DNA of 64,000 nt from Mytilinidion resinicola. Lineage: Eukaryota > Ascomycota > Dothideomycetes > Mytilinidiales > Mytilinidiaceae. Below are positions 22,624 through 33,086 of the stretch, one piece after another (position 1 is the first letter of the stretch; every line of letters begins with the position of its first letter). The translations under genes and the position numbers were made by a program. The notes below the pieces were generated by a model. That model was given only the letters and a program-made list of their open reading frames with translations, made no database searches and was not told the origin of the DNA. The DNA lies in the NCBI RefSeq assembly GCF_010093595.1, contig NW_022985444.1:1859539-1923538 (forward strand), in the 5' to 3' direction.

Positions 22624-24633
22624 ATGCCTCAACTATCTTTTGTGCGCCTTGCAGCGCTGTTAGCTGTCATCCCGACTTTCGTTAGTGCCTCTCCGACTTT
22701 CCGCAAACTCGGCCGCGCGCCTTCAACCGTGTCCTGCCCTGGCTCTGACGGTCAAACTGTCACCGTCGGCACTTCATCTTTCCAGATTACATGCGACTAT
22801 GATTACTACGGCTCAGACATTACCATGTCTTGGGAGACGACTCTCAGTAACTGTCTTGCTACTTGCAGTACTACGACCGGGTGTACTGCCGTCTCCTACA
22901 ACGGAGGTGCCTGTTACATGAAAGATTCGGATGCTGGCGGTCAGGCTAATACCGGGGTGTGGGCTGCTAAGAAGGTTCCCACGCTCTCCAGCTCATCGGC
23001 GAGCTCATCGGCGAGCTCTTCGACTACTAGCATTTACTCAGCACCTGTAGCTACGACGACACCGGATATTAAAACACTCTCTTGCCCTCAATCTGATGGG
23101 CTGGCCTATACCGCACAAGATGGCGCCACGTACTTGATCCAATGCTCAACGGACTATTACGGAGGCGATTTGAGTGTCTCCTGGGAGTCAGACCTGGGAA
23201 GCTGCATTGAAGTGAGCGAGAAAGACTCTACGCGGAAGATTGGATGCTGACTGGTGTGACAGACCTGCGAAGCAACACCAGATTGTGTTGATGTCGCGTA
23301 CCGCCCTGGCACTCCTGGTCCCTGCTATTTGAAATCCATCGTTCGCACCCCAGTGTCCAATTCAGATGTCTGGGGAGCGATACTTGCAACCGCGACGGCT
23401 TCGTCAACCACGTCTCCAGCCGCAGCTTCGACCTCGTCAACCTCATCAAGCGCCTCGTCAACCTCAGCCAGTCTAACAGCATGCCCGGTGCCAACATGTT
23501 CTCCACCGGCTGGAACAATCGGCTCTGGAACGATCATGGACCCAGGATTCGAGACTCCTGGTACCACTCCTGACTGGGCTCTTATCGATGGCCAATTGGC
23601 CGATGACGCAGGCGGGTTCTACTTCGAGTACAAGAACGGCGATGTATATACTGCCCATAGTGGGACCCACTACGGACACCAAACCTTCGGTTCTCGGACG
23701 GATTGGGGCAAGTTCGGTACCACGATCCTAGACCTGACTCCGTGCGTTCAGTACACCGTAACTTTCTGGGTCTTGAAAAACACCAACGCACACGCTGTCG
23801 TCAGTGTCGAAGGATGCTCTCTGGATGTAGCGCCTCTCGGCGGTACCAGCTCTTACACTCAGTATTCATTCACCTTCACGGCGAGTGGTACGACTGCCAG
23901 TTTTGCTATCACGGGATCTTGCCCAGCTTTCGACGGGGCTTGCGGGCTTCTCTATGACGACTTCGCAATTGCTCCTGTACAAGCCTCCGTAGCCACATCG
24001 ACGACGTCAACAATATCGACAACATCGACAAGTTCGACAACGTCAACAAGTTCGACAACGTCAACAAGTTCGACAACGTCAACAACGTCGAGCACGCCGA
24101 CTCCTACTCCAACCCCAGCACCTAGTGGGTGCGGCCTAATCAAGGACATGGACTTTGAAACTCCCGGCACCTCCCCAGACTGGACGATGCTGCAATCCAT
24201 TCCCTCCACCAACGGCGTCACCGTCGCATTCGAGAACCGCGATGGCCCCGCTGGAACAGCCCACGGCGGCACCCACTACGGATACCAGAGCATCTTCTCC
24301 GGCGGCGGCGGTCATTTCGGCACCACCATTACAAACCTCAACTTAAACACTCCGTACACTATTGCCTTCTGGGTCAAGAAGAATATCTGTGCGGACGTCT
24401 GGATCATGATCAACGGGGTAAACGGGAATATACGCATACCGCCTGCTTCTGCTGGAGGGGTTACCGATAGTACGGTTTGGTATCACCAATCGTTTACGAC
24501 GATGGCTTTTACTAGTAGTATCGCGATCGAGTTTGATACGACGTGTCCGGGGTATGATGGGCAGTGCGATGTTTATTGGGATGATTTCTCAGTGTATCCA
24601 GCCACTGGGGTACCGGCTGGATGTCCACACTAG
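22624..24633 (+). CDS. Secreted PAN-like / jelly-roll multi-domain protein, paralog 1 (two exons)
   Basis: Probable cell-surface or extracellular binding protein; ligand unknown. Exons are 22624-23211 and 23263-24633, with a 51-bp intron (GTGAGC..ACAG); the product is 652 aa. Order: signal peptide (1-22), first Cys-rich PAN/apple-like module (SCPGSDGQ..CDYDYYG..SWETTLSNCLATC..GCTAVSY..ACYMK), Ser-rich linker, a second such module (SCPQSDGL..CSTDYYGGD..CIETCEATPDCVDVAYRPG..CYLK), Ser/Thr linker, a jelly-roll-like domain (DPGFETPGTTPDWAL..FGTTILDL..TFWVLKNT..YDDFAI), a TSTTSTSS linker with an 18-bp tandem repeat, and a second jelly-roll-like domain (DMDFETPGTSPDWTM..FGTTITNL..AFWVKKN..WDDFSV). 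The intron interrupts the second PAN-like module at the same place as in the neighbouring paralog. Carbohydrate binding is inferred from resemblance to CBM4/9-like folds. Confidence 0.85.
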
Positions 24634-24981
24634 AACGTCCCCGACCTCTCGGGGTTTTTTAGTGCATGATGTTTATGAATATCGCTAATTCGACATATAA
24701 TACATCCTATATCCAGTCAGAATCATGAGATCATTCGAGCCAAGCACTCTGATATACTTTTGAATCGACCTCTTGAACTCTAAAAGGAAGCCCTTGGGGA
24801 TTTACACGCGTTCCAATTCGGCTGGAATGTGATTAAAATTAGATGGGTAAACTTACCAGTCCCCGCGTTTATAGATGTTACACTACCTTCTCTCTTGGAT
24901 AGTCCACTCCTTTCTTGTCGAACCACTTTCTGCGGTACGTTAGACTTTCACACACCTTTATCACAACTTTGTTTCCTCATT
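24634..24981. other. Intergenic between the two paralogs
   Basis: 347 bp; apart from the hairpin near 24640 nothing is seen except an AT-richer leader before 24982. Confidence 0.5.
24638..24660 (+). terminator. Terminator-like GC hairpin with T-run just after a stop codon
   Basis: A 6-bp perfect stem CCCCGA/TCGGGG with loop CCTC is followed by TTTTTT, starting a few bases after the TAG of the secreted protein gene. In bacteria this would be a Rho-independent terminator. In a fungal Pol II gene it has no established role and may be chance. Confidence 0.35.
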
Positions 24982-26481
24982 ATGCCAAAGATTACATTTG
25001 CACAAGTCATTATCTTCCTAGCCATTACCTCAATTTACGCTTCCGCTTCTCCAACTCCCCACGAATTCCGCGATCCAACAATTTCCTGCCCTGCGTCCAA
25101 TGGCCAGACCTTTACCGTTGGCAGTTCCTCTTTCGCCATCTCATGCAGTTATGACGTCTCGGGTGGGTATATGGGTAAGTGATATTGAACAGATCTATTC
25201 TTCGCGGATACTTATACGTCTTGGCCTGTAGGCATGTCATGGGAAGCTAACCTCAGCAAATGCCTTTCCACTTGCGATGTCACGCAGGGATGCATCGTCG
25301 TTTCATACACGGGCGGGGCCTGCTACATGAAGAATCGCAATAATGGTGGGAGGTCTGCGACAGGGATTTCGTCGGCCCAGAAGGTTGTCGGAACCCCCTC
25401 CAGCTCATCAAATATGATATCTACCGCATCGGCTCCCTCCACCTCTACAGCCACGGCGACTCCGAGTCCCTCAACCATCTCCTGCCCTGCATCCCATGGG
25501 TTAGTGTACATTTCAACAAATAGCATCTTCAAGATAGAGTGTTACACGGATCACCTCGGAGGAGATATGGGTCTTTCGTGGGAATATAGCCTTCAGAGCT
25601 GTATTGAGGTAAGCCAATATCAAAGATATGCGCACACGGTCGACACAAGACCTAACCAAGATACAGACTTGTGACGCAATGGCAGAATGTGTTGATGTTT
25701 CATACCGTCCCGGATCTCCCGGCCCCTGCTACATGAAGGCCGCAGTGCTCAATACAGGGACGGATCCGGGTATTTGGGGCGCTCCCCGCATTGGGACAGT
25801 ATCAAAAGCATCCTCGATGACCACCAGTTCAACATATGTAACATCTTTAAGCTCCCTGGGATGGACTACTATATCGACTTCCATTCCTCTAAGCTCGCCG
25901 ACTGTGACATCCTCGAGTTTCCCGAACTCAACCAGTATAGCATCTCCCAACTCTGCAAGCATAGCACCATCCCCGCCACCACCCTCACCTCCACCCCCAC
26001 CAATCAGCTGCGGCCTAATCCAAGACGCCGACTTCGAAACCCCCGGCACAACTCCCGACTGGCACGTCCTCAGCACCTCCACAACCAACTCCTCCACCGG
26101 CTTCTACCGCACCCAACCCTCCACCGAGACCAGCCATAAAGGCCCCAACGTCTTCTACACCCTCAGCTCATCCCCCAACGATAGCGTGACCTGGGAACCA
26201 CCATCTTGCAACTCACTGCGGGAATCCAGTACAATATTACCTTTTGGGTGCGGAAGAATACCCCTGGGATGTCAGTGGCTGTTGTGGATGGCGTGCAAAG
26301 GGGGTTAGTGCCGGCGAGGGGAGATTTGGGATGGCGGCAGTATGAGGTGGGGTTTGTGGCTCAGGGGGCGAGTGCGGGGCTTGTGATTGTGTCGGCGTGT
26401 CTGGGGTATAGTGGGTTGTGTGGGCAGATTTTTGATGATTTTGGGCTGAAGCCGGATGCGGGGCGTGTACGCTGTGATTGA
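24982..26481 (+). pseudogene. Secreted PAN-like / jelly-roll protein, paralog 2, frameshifted
   Basis: Tandem paralog of the preceding gene. Exons are 24982-25174, 25232-25608 and from 25667, with introns of 57 and 58 bp. The order is signal peptide, two PAN-like modules (SCPASNGQ..CYMK and SCPASHGL..CIETCDAMAECVDVSYRPG..CYMK), Ser/Thr linker, a (P)n-rich hinge SPPPPSPPPPP, and a single jelly-roll-like domain (DADFETPGTTPDWHV). At 26193-26195 the run GGG should be GGGG: restoring register gives the family's W-G-T-T-I-L-Q-L-T then FWVRKN and FDDFGL, ending at 26481. As it stands the frame ends at 26308 with a changed tail. Either a real 1-bp deletion or a homopolymer sequencing error. It has one jelly-roll domain against two in paralog 1, and an extra first intron. 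Confidence 0.8.
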
Positions 26482-27068
26482 AGCTCTGGGGATTGCGAGT
26501 TGGTTGATTGTGAGATGGGGTGATGGTGTTGTTGGGTTTCAGTTGATCTTGTCGGAGTTTAGTACTACTTGCATAGAACTCTTGATAACTGAACTTTTTG
26601 GACTGAGATGAGATCTATTTTGCTTCTTACGTGATTGGATATGCTCAACCTCCAACGTGCCATGAGGTTGGAATGGGGTTGAAATGTCCGCTAGACCTTT
26701 TGTGGCCTAGTGTCGGCATTCTCAACCTCCAGGGCCTCTATCACGACTTCTATGCCTCTCTTCGTGCACAAACACGCAATTCATCATGAACAAGGTTCCA
26801 CTTGATTCGTTGATTCAGGTAGGAGGGTCTCTTCCAAGATTACACTCATCACAATGCCCACGGCTCTAGATTCCCGGTGCTGTTCGGAATTATCCTCAGA
26901 ATTCCGGCCTTGAAACTATTCTCTTTCCATCAGCAAGAATCATTCTTAAAGAAAATTCATATCTTCCTAATCATCTAAAGTATTCTGATCTCCACTCAAC
27001 TTTCTGCCTATCTTTCTCGCGTTTAATCTATTCCATCTCCATCCCTAGCCAACCCTTCAACTATCATC
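26482..27068. other. Intergenic; no gene seen
   Basis: No credible frame; CT-rich leader near 27000-27068. Confidence 0.5.
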
Positions 27069-28157
27069 ATGCTCGAATCCAAAGTCGCCGTCTTCACCTC
27101 CCCCAACACCCCCATAACCCTCATCACCGAGCGCACACCTCCCCCCTCTCCAACCTCCCTCCTCATCCGCGTCTCCCACGCCGGCGTCTGCGGCAGCGAC
27201 CTGCACCGCCTCACGGGTGACTACCCCCCGCCCCCAGCCCCCATCTCCTTCGGCCACGAAGGCGTCGGCACCATCGCCGCCCTCGGCGCCCTCATCACCC
27301 ACGACCGCGCCGGCGCGCCCCTCTCTCCCGGCGACCGCATCTACTGGGGCCCGTCCACCCCGTGCGGCGCGGCCACCTGCGCCGCCTGCGCCGCCAGCAC
27401 GCCCATGAAGTGCCCACAGCTCAACTGGCCGGTGCTCGCGGGACGCCCGAACGCCGCGGCGTACCGCACGTTCGCGACGCTCAGTGAGAAGCATTTCTAC
27501 TACAAGATCCCCGAGGGCACGAGTGCGGAGAGCGTGATCGCGTTCGGGTGCGCGATGCCGACGGCGTTGCGGGCGTTTGCGCGGCTGGGGACGCTGGAGC
27601 GGGGCGCGAATGTGGTGGTGCAGGGGTCTGGGCCGGTGGGGTTGGCGATGACGGTGCTGGCGGGCTTAGCGGGGGCGCGGGCGGTGGTTGTGATTGGGGA
27701 TCCGGAGGTGAGGTTGCAGGCCGCGGGGAGGTTGGGGGCGACGCATGTGTTGTCGGTTAGCGGGTCGACGGTGGAGGAGAGGAGGAGGAGGGTTATGGAG
27801 ATTACGGGGGGCAGAGGGGCGAGTGTGGTGGTTGAGGCGGCGGGGGTGCCGGCGGCGTTTCCCGAGGGGTTTGAGCTGCTGGGGATGAATGGGCGGTTTT
27901 TGATTGTGGGGTTGTATTCGGGGAAGGCGGTGTATCCAGTTGATGCGGTGAGGATTAATAATTTTAATCTGAGTATCATTGGGAGTGTGGGGATTGAGCC
28001 GGAGAACTACAAGAGGACAGTGGAGATTGCGGAGGAGCATGGAAAGAGGTTGGGGTTTGAAGAGTTGATTACGCATCGCTTCAAGCTGGAGAATGTGGAG
28101 GAGGCAATTCGGGCGGTGGTCAGACCGGATGCGGTCAAGATTGTCGTGATGCCGTGA
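27069..28157 (+). CDS. Zinc-dependent medium-chain alcohol/polyol dehydrogenase, intronless
   Basis: NAD(P)-dependent medium-chain dehydrogenase (MDR superfamily); substrate unknown. The single 362-aa frame shows the N-terminal GroES-like domain with catalytic-zinc ligands AGVCGSDLHRLTGD and FGHEGVG, a structural-zinc-like cysteine cluster (C-x4-C-x2-C-x7-C near residue 98-114), the MP-x-x-TALRA helix, and the cofactor loop GSGPVGLAM (residue ~182) with VVVIGDPEVRLQAAGRLGATH after it. VVVEAAGVPAAF, GRFLIVGLYSG, and the C-terminal THRFKLENVEEAIRAV complete the family pattern. The first structural cysteine spacing is four rather than the usual two, so structural zinc may be altered. Resembles threonine/sorbitol dehydrogenase-like branches. 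Third positions are almost all C in the first third and G afterwards. Confidence 0.88.
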   Translation: MLESKVAVFTSPNTPITLITERTPPPSPTSLLIRVSHAGVCGSDLHRLTGDYPPPPAPISFGHEGVGTIAALGALITHDRAGAPLSPGDRIYWGPSTPCGAATCAACAASTPMKCPQLNWPVLAGRPNAAAYRTFATLSEKHFYYKIPEGTSAESVIAFGCAMPTALRAFARLGTLERGANVVVQGSGPVGLAMTVLAGLAGARAVVVIGDPEVRLQAAGRLGATHVLSVSGSTVEERRRRVMEITGGRGASVVVEAAGVPAAFPEGFELLGMNGRFLIVGLYSGKAVYPVDAVRINNFNLSIIGSVGIEPENYKRTVEIAEEHGKRLGFEELITHRFKLENVEEAIRAVVRPDAVKIVVMP

Positions 28158-30111
28158 GAGTTCAGGGGCAGAGTGCTCCAGCCTGGAGTCTTGAGAATCT
28201 AGAAATGGAATCCACAATCAAGCGTCTTGAAGAGTTCTGTCGGGGGCTTACTTGTGGCCAAATAATCCGAAATATGTTTTGTTTTGTACCAAACTCCTCT
28301 CCCGTTCAATGCAGAATCCCTTTCAAGTTTCTTTCAGTGTCAGATCCACAGGACCAAAATCATTCACCCCCTGCCATTTTTCAAGTCATGGGCAAGTTCT
28401 TAGCATGTGACCCCGGCCGTTTTATTTTCCTTCCCGTAACGGCTTCCGATAGAGTATTAAAACCACTGCTCCACAGACATCACTCCATCAACAGTGAGGA
28501 AGGCTAGGTTGAAAACAATGGACCTGAAAACACTATGGGTTGCGGGTGCAAAATAGAACGATCCAACGGCCTATGAACATAACCGGCCCTACTATGCCAT
28601 GTGGGTGGGAAAATGGAAAAGGAGGAGGCTGATGCGGACTCCCACATCCTAGCAAGAGGTGGCGAGCATCTTTCTCCTGGACAAATGTTGACCAGATCTT
28701 TTTCCTGGTGGTAGACACCCGCATATACCCCCTCGATTTCATGAACACCAGTATTATTAATTCTTGGGGACTTTGTCATATTGTATACTCGTTATCACCA
28801 TCATCACTCCAACACTGGATCCTCCGCGCACACCTCCAATTCTCCATGGTTCGTGCAACTTCGCGATTTTTGCACACACCCACCAACCCCTCCCCACATA
28901 TAAAAGCTGGGTAGTCCATAGTTGATCCACCCTCTCCAACATGAGGAGATCCTTCTCTTCAGTTGACATCCAAACCACAGCCCACTCCACATTGCCGATT
29001 TGTCGGCGCCTTTTTGCTCCCGCGCACCTCCTCCACCATGCTGTTCCACCCTCCCCTTCTCAAGTCAAGCTTTTATACCCCTCCGCAAACGGAGATTTTG
29101 GTTCACACGTGTCGCGCACCTGACCTTCCCCTTTCACGCCTCCTGAGTTCCCCGTAGCAGGGCAGGTGACAGAGGAGTAGCACATGTGACCCTTCCATGA
29201 CTAACCCGATCTCCTTCTCCGTCGCGTATAAGAACCTCGCTCGCAGCGGACTTACTTCATTCTTCAGAGGCGTTTGCGTGGAGGGAGCAAACGAGGCCTG
29301 GAAACTTACTAATGGTGTGAGAAGTGGGAGTCAAATCGCATTCCCCTCAACGTATGCGTGTTGGTGGGTTGTTAATCTACCCTGCGGGAACTGCGCCATG
29401 GCTGTGGTCGTGGGTGCAAATCCAGCTCTAACCGATCCGATGGAGTGGGGTTTGGGAGTCCTCCGGGACTGCAAAAGGAGACCTGGGGCGTATCCATGTG
29501 GGTGGGAGGTCAAATGCCGGGCAAAATCGCCTTATGAGGCGCCTGCTGGTGGCCTCGTGGGCTTGGGCGGTGATGGAGGGCAACTCGTTGAGATGGGGGC
29601 GTTGCTTGAGGAAAGTGTTCGGAGAGTCTCCGTACTAGCTACGTGTGGAGATGGCGAGAAGGCTGTCCCTCAGTTCGAGGGCCTGGTCGGCGAGAGGTGT
29701 CGATGATAATCACCTGTTTTTGCATAGTTCCTCCAGGTCATCATTGAGGCGGACACGGCGAGCTGATCCACCACTTCCAAACTCCAACTCCATAGGGAAT
29801 CTCGACCGCGAGATTTGATCGCGCGGGGCCAGATCCATGTAGGATCTCCTGGTATGGTTTTGCTGGCTGTCACAGGAGCTCATGTATATGACATGGCCCC
29901 AGTTTTGGTACCCTGGAGCGGGGCTTTTCTTGATCTGCTCTTCTGATACTGGTAGGCAGAGAGTTTATATACCCGGATTCTGTTCATTAGTAATCCATAT
30001 CACGTGCAGTCCTGAGAACTCCGTGATACCCTTGTCTAATCCCTTCAACTTGACCTATTGCATATCATACCGAACATCTCCTCCGCCATCTTTCTCCCCT
30101 TCACCACTCCC
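28158..30111. other. Intergenic, about 2 kb; no gene supported
   Basis: A frame at 29197-29706 (169 codons) lacks motifs and family features and is not called. Around 28700-29060 there are CACTCC- and CCTCCAC-rich phrases reminiscent of the minisatellite at 20.4-21.0 kb, too weak to assign. Confidence 0.4.
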
Positions 30112-31320
30112 CTACTCCCCCGGCTTCTCAAACAAATAATGACTCACTCCCCACGTATCCCCCCCCTCAAACGCAAACAACTCCGCACACGCCAAATAAA
30201 ACACCTGCCACCGATTCCACCACCTCAACGTCCCCTCCCTCCCATACGTCTCCTCCAAACACGGCCAAACCTCCCCCTTATTCCTGATCATATTCCCCAA
30301 CCAATCCTCACACGTCCGCGCATAATGCCACCCATTAACCCACCACTGCTGCCTCACCCTCAGATCCCTCTGAAAGTAAAGCAGCAGGTCCGCACTCGGC
30401 ATCGTGCCGCCCGTGAAGAAATTCTCCGTCATCCACCCTTGCTCGAAGTCGTAGGGGGTCGTTTTGTGCGCGAAGATGTGCACGAAGAGCTTGCCGGAGG
30501 GGACGAGCCAGCGCGCGACTTTGGAGAGGAGGGCTTCGTAGTTTTTCATGTGCTCGAAGAGCTCGATGCTGATGACGCGGTCGAAGGAGGAGGCGGGGAA
30601 GTCGTAGTCGACGACGTCGCCGGTGGTGACGGTGAGGTTGGTGAGGCCTTTTGAAGAGGCAACGGAGTCGATATACGTCTTCTGCGTGCGCGAATTCGAA
30701 AACGCTGTGATTTGGGAGGTGGGGAATTTTTCGGCGAAGCAGAGGGCGCCGGAGCCCCAGCCGCAGCTGCATTGGCAATTATGTTAGCATTCGAATCCCC
30801 CGGTACTTCCAGTTCGATTTTTGCTTGAGAATGCGGGAAGCATACCCAAGATCCAGAATCCGCATTCCCTCGCCTAATCCCGCTCTTTCCACATATAACT
30901 CCAGCATCGCGTCTTCCGCCTCTGCTAGACTTACATTACCCTTCTTCAGTTCCTCATCCTCATACCAACAACAACTATACTTCATCCTGGGCCCCAAACA
31001 CCCCTTCAACACCCCCGTACCAACCTCGTAGTGCTGCGTGTTCGCAGTCGCGGTCTCAATCGCAATTGGACGCTGCCGTAACGCTTCGACGTACTTCATT
31101 TTGGTCTCATAGGCTTTGGAGAGGTTGGTGGTTGAGATTTCAGCGATGCGGGCGCGGAGTTGGGAGCGAATGCCGCGACGGATGATGGGGTGCGGGAGGT
31201 AGCCATTGTCGAGGAGGGTGTCAAGGTAGGGTTTTGTTAGGTTTTGGAGGGCGTCTGGGATTCGTTAGAAGACGGAAGCTGAGAGGAATGTGTGGTGGTG
31301 GGACCTGTTATTGAGTTCAT
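30112..31320 (-). CDS. SAM methyltransferase, coclaurine N-methyltransferase-like / CFA-synthase family (three exons)
   Basis: Class I SAM-dependent methyltransferase. Exons are 31320-31305 (16 nt), 31254-30846 and 30766-30112, with introns of 50 bp (branch-like TCTAAC) and 79 bp; the product is 359 aa. Family marks are MKYSCCWYEDE, AEDAMLELYVERAGL, motif I ILDLGCGWGSG (formed across the second splice), ITAFSNSRTQK, ISIELFEHMKNYEALLSKV, FVHIFAHKTTPYDFE, WMTENFFTGGTMPSADLLLYFQ and NGWHYARTCEDWL. These are shared by cyclopropane-fatty-acid synthases and especially the plant benzylisoquinoline N-methyltransferases and their uncharacterised fungal relatives. The natural substrate cannot be told. 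The short first exon depends on a weak GTCCCA donor; translation from MKYVEALR (31099) is the alternative. Confidence 0.87.
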
Positions 31321-33086
31321 GGTTGCGGAAGTACAGGAGAGAAGATGAGACAGAATACAGTGTAGAAAGATCACAGAGGCAGGATCTGAGAGACTACATG
31401 GAGGGATCAAGCTCCTGTTTAGCTTTTGACTCGAAATAGTTTCGACAGCTCCCTTCGGGTCTAGTGCATGATAGTGACGTAATTGACTCCATTCTCTAGG
31501 AATTTAGCGATTGAAAAAAGTGAAATCAAAGTGGAGGAAGGCTTGATTGATGCAGCGATGGTGGGATGAAATTTTTTGATAGAGGAAGCGTCAGCGAAAC
31601 ACCAGCGTGCGACTAAAATGCTGGGTGTGTGGCCAATCAAGGTGGTTGCTCCGAGGGGAGATCTCTGCTACATCAAGCAACCGCAACAGACCCCAATTCG
31701 CATCTATTTCTTAGAGAAATACGTTGATGGCGAAACAGGGTGGACCCTATTCGTTCGATGCTCGAAATGAAATCATAGAAATCCTTCAAGTATACTAGTC
31801 ACGTGATATGCCGCCTGCGAACGATACTTTCGAATATTGCTGCTGAAATCGCTCTTAGAATAGTTTACTCAAGGTGGAATATGAAATACGATCAAATAGA
31901 ATCGGTATCTCCATTTGTCAGAGAACAGTTCGACCGCTCTCATCTCCCTAGCGATCGGGTTCAGAGGACCACATTGATAGAAGTTACCGTTACAGGCACG
32001 GTCGAACTTCTCGATCTAGACTTTGCTGGAGATACGGCTGTGGTCTTCGAACTAGAGCTGCTTGTCTCTCTTTACGTCTGGCACGCCTCGGGCAATTCGA
32101 TTTATCTTTAAGCAGAGGCGAAGTAGCTTGCACAGAGCTGACGGATCGTGCTGGTAATGGGTTATTGCTATATCCTGAAACTCAGCTAGGCCCACTCATT
32201 CCGTGTGCCTCAGTATAGGTTGTATGGTGTGGCCATGGGCAAAAGCGGCCGTACGGCTCGTCGGAGAGAAATATACTGAGGAATCGTTGTTACATTTGCC
32301 AATTGCTATAGCTCCTCTCCTAGTATGTACAATGCCATTGCCGTCTTCTCTTCCCTTCCCACCCCCGATATCTTCTCTTCGATCGACCCATCGTTCAATG
32401 ATCCCAAGGGTGTTTCCAGCCGAGCATGTGGGGGAGATCTTGCTTCGCTCGGTACATCAACTACGACTATGCATCAGTATCCAGTCTTCACAGCTTCAGG
32501 TCCGGTACATACGAAGAACCACATGCTTGCGCCTAAGCCGGTGGCGGCGAATCTGTAGAGCGGGCGTACCGGGTGGATGTGGATGGGATGGGGGATTTTG
32601 CCGGGGCCAGCCATGGTGGAGTCGAGCTCTATGCGCGGTCAGCACTACTCGCCCTTCTCTGTCGACAGAACTGCTACGCACTTGCTCTGAACTTAGGCAA
32701 TGGCTCGATCGTGGGTTGCGGTGGGATGGTTGATGTTGCGCACCGGCGATGTTGCTGAGGTCGTCCGCCAAGTGCACTAAATCCAGACGGGAATGGCGCC
32801 AAATCGGCGGCATCCCTGCGCGCGGTGGAAAGTGAGGTCGTCGTTGTCGCGACGGGGGGAACATCGCTGCTATTGTGCCCGCCGTGAATAGCCTGCCACT
32901 TCTATCGCGACGCATGGCCTTCCCAGCCCCCTCAATACCTTCGCACTGAAGACTCTTCCTCCACTCCTCATGTCCTACAACCTCCTCGACAAACCTTCAA
33001 ACCCATCAGCCTCATCACCGTAAATCGCGGGCGCTTTACGACCAATACTCCTCCTCAATCCCCGAATCGCGCTTCCGTCCTTCATC
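31321..33086. other. Intergenic, about 1.8 kb; kinase promoter and leader
   Basis: No frame with motif support. Frames at 31803-32111 and 32203-32733 lack family features. The segment after 32900 is CT-rich and likely the 5' leader of the kinase gene. Confidence 0.45.

Noticed and set aside
29197..29706. 169-codon plus-strand frame between dehydrogenase and methyltransferase
   Set aside because: No recognisable motif, no splice context, competing frames on the other strand.
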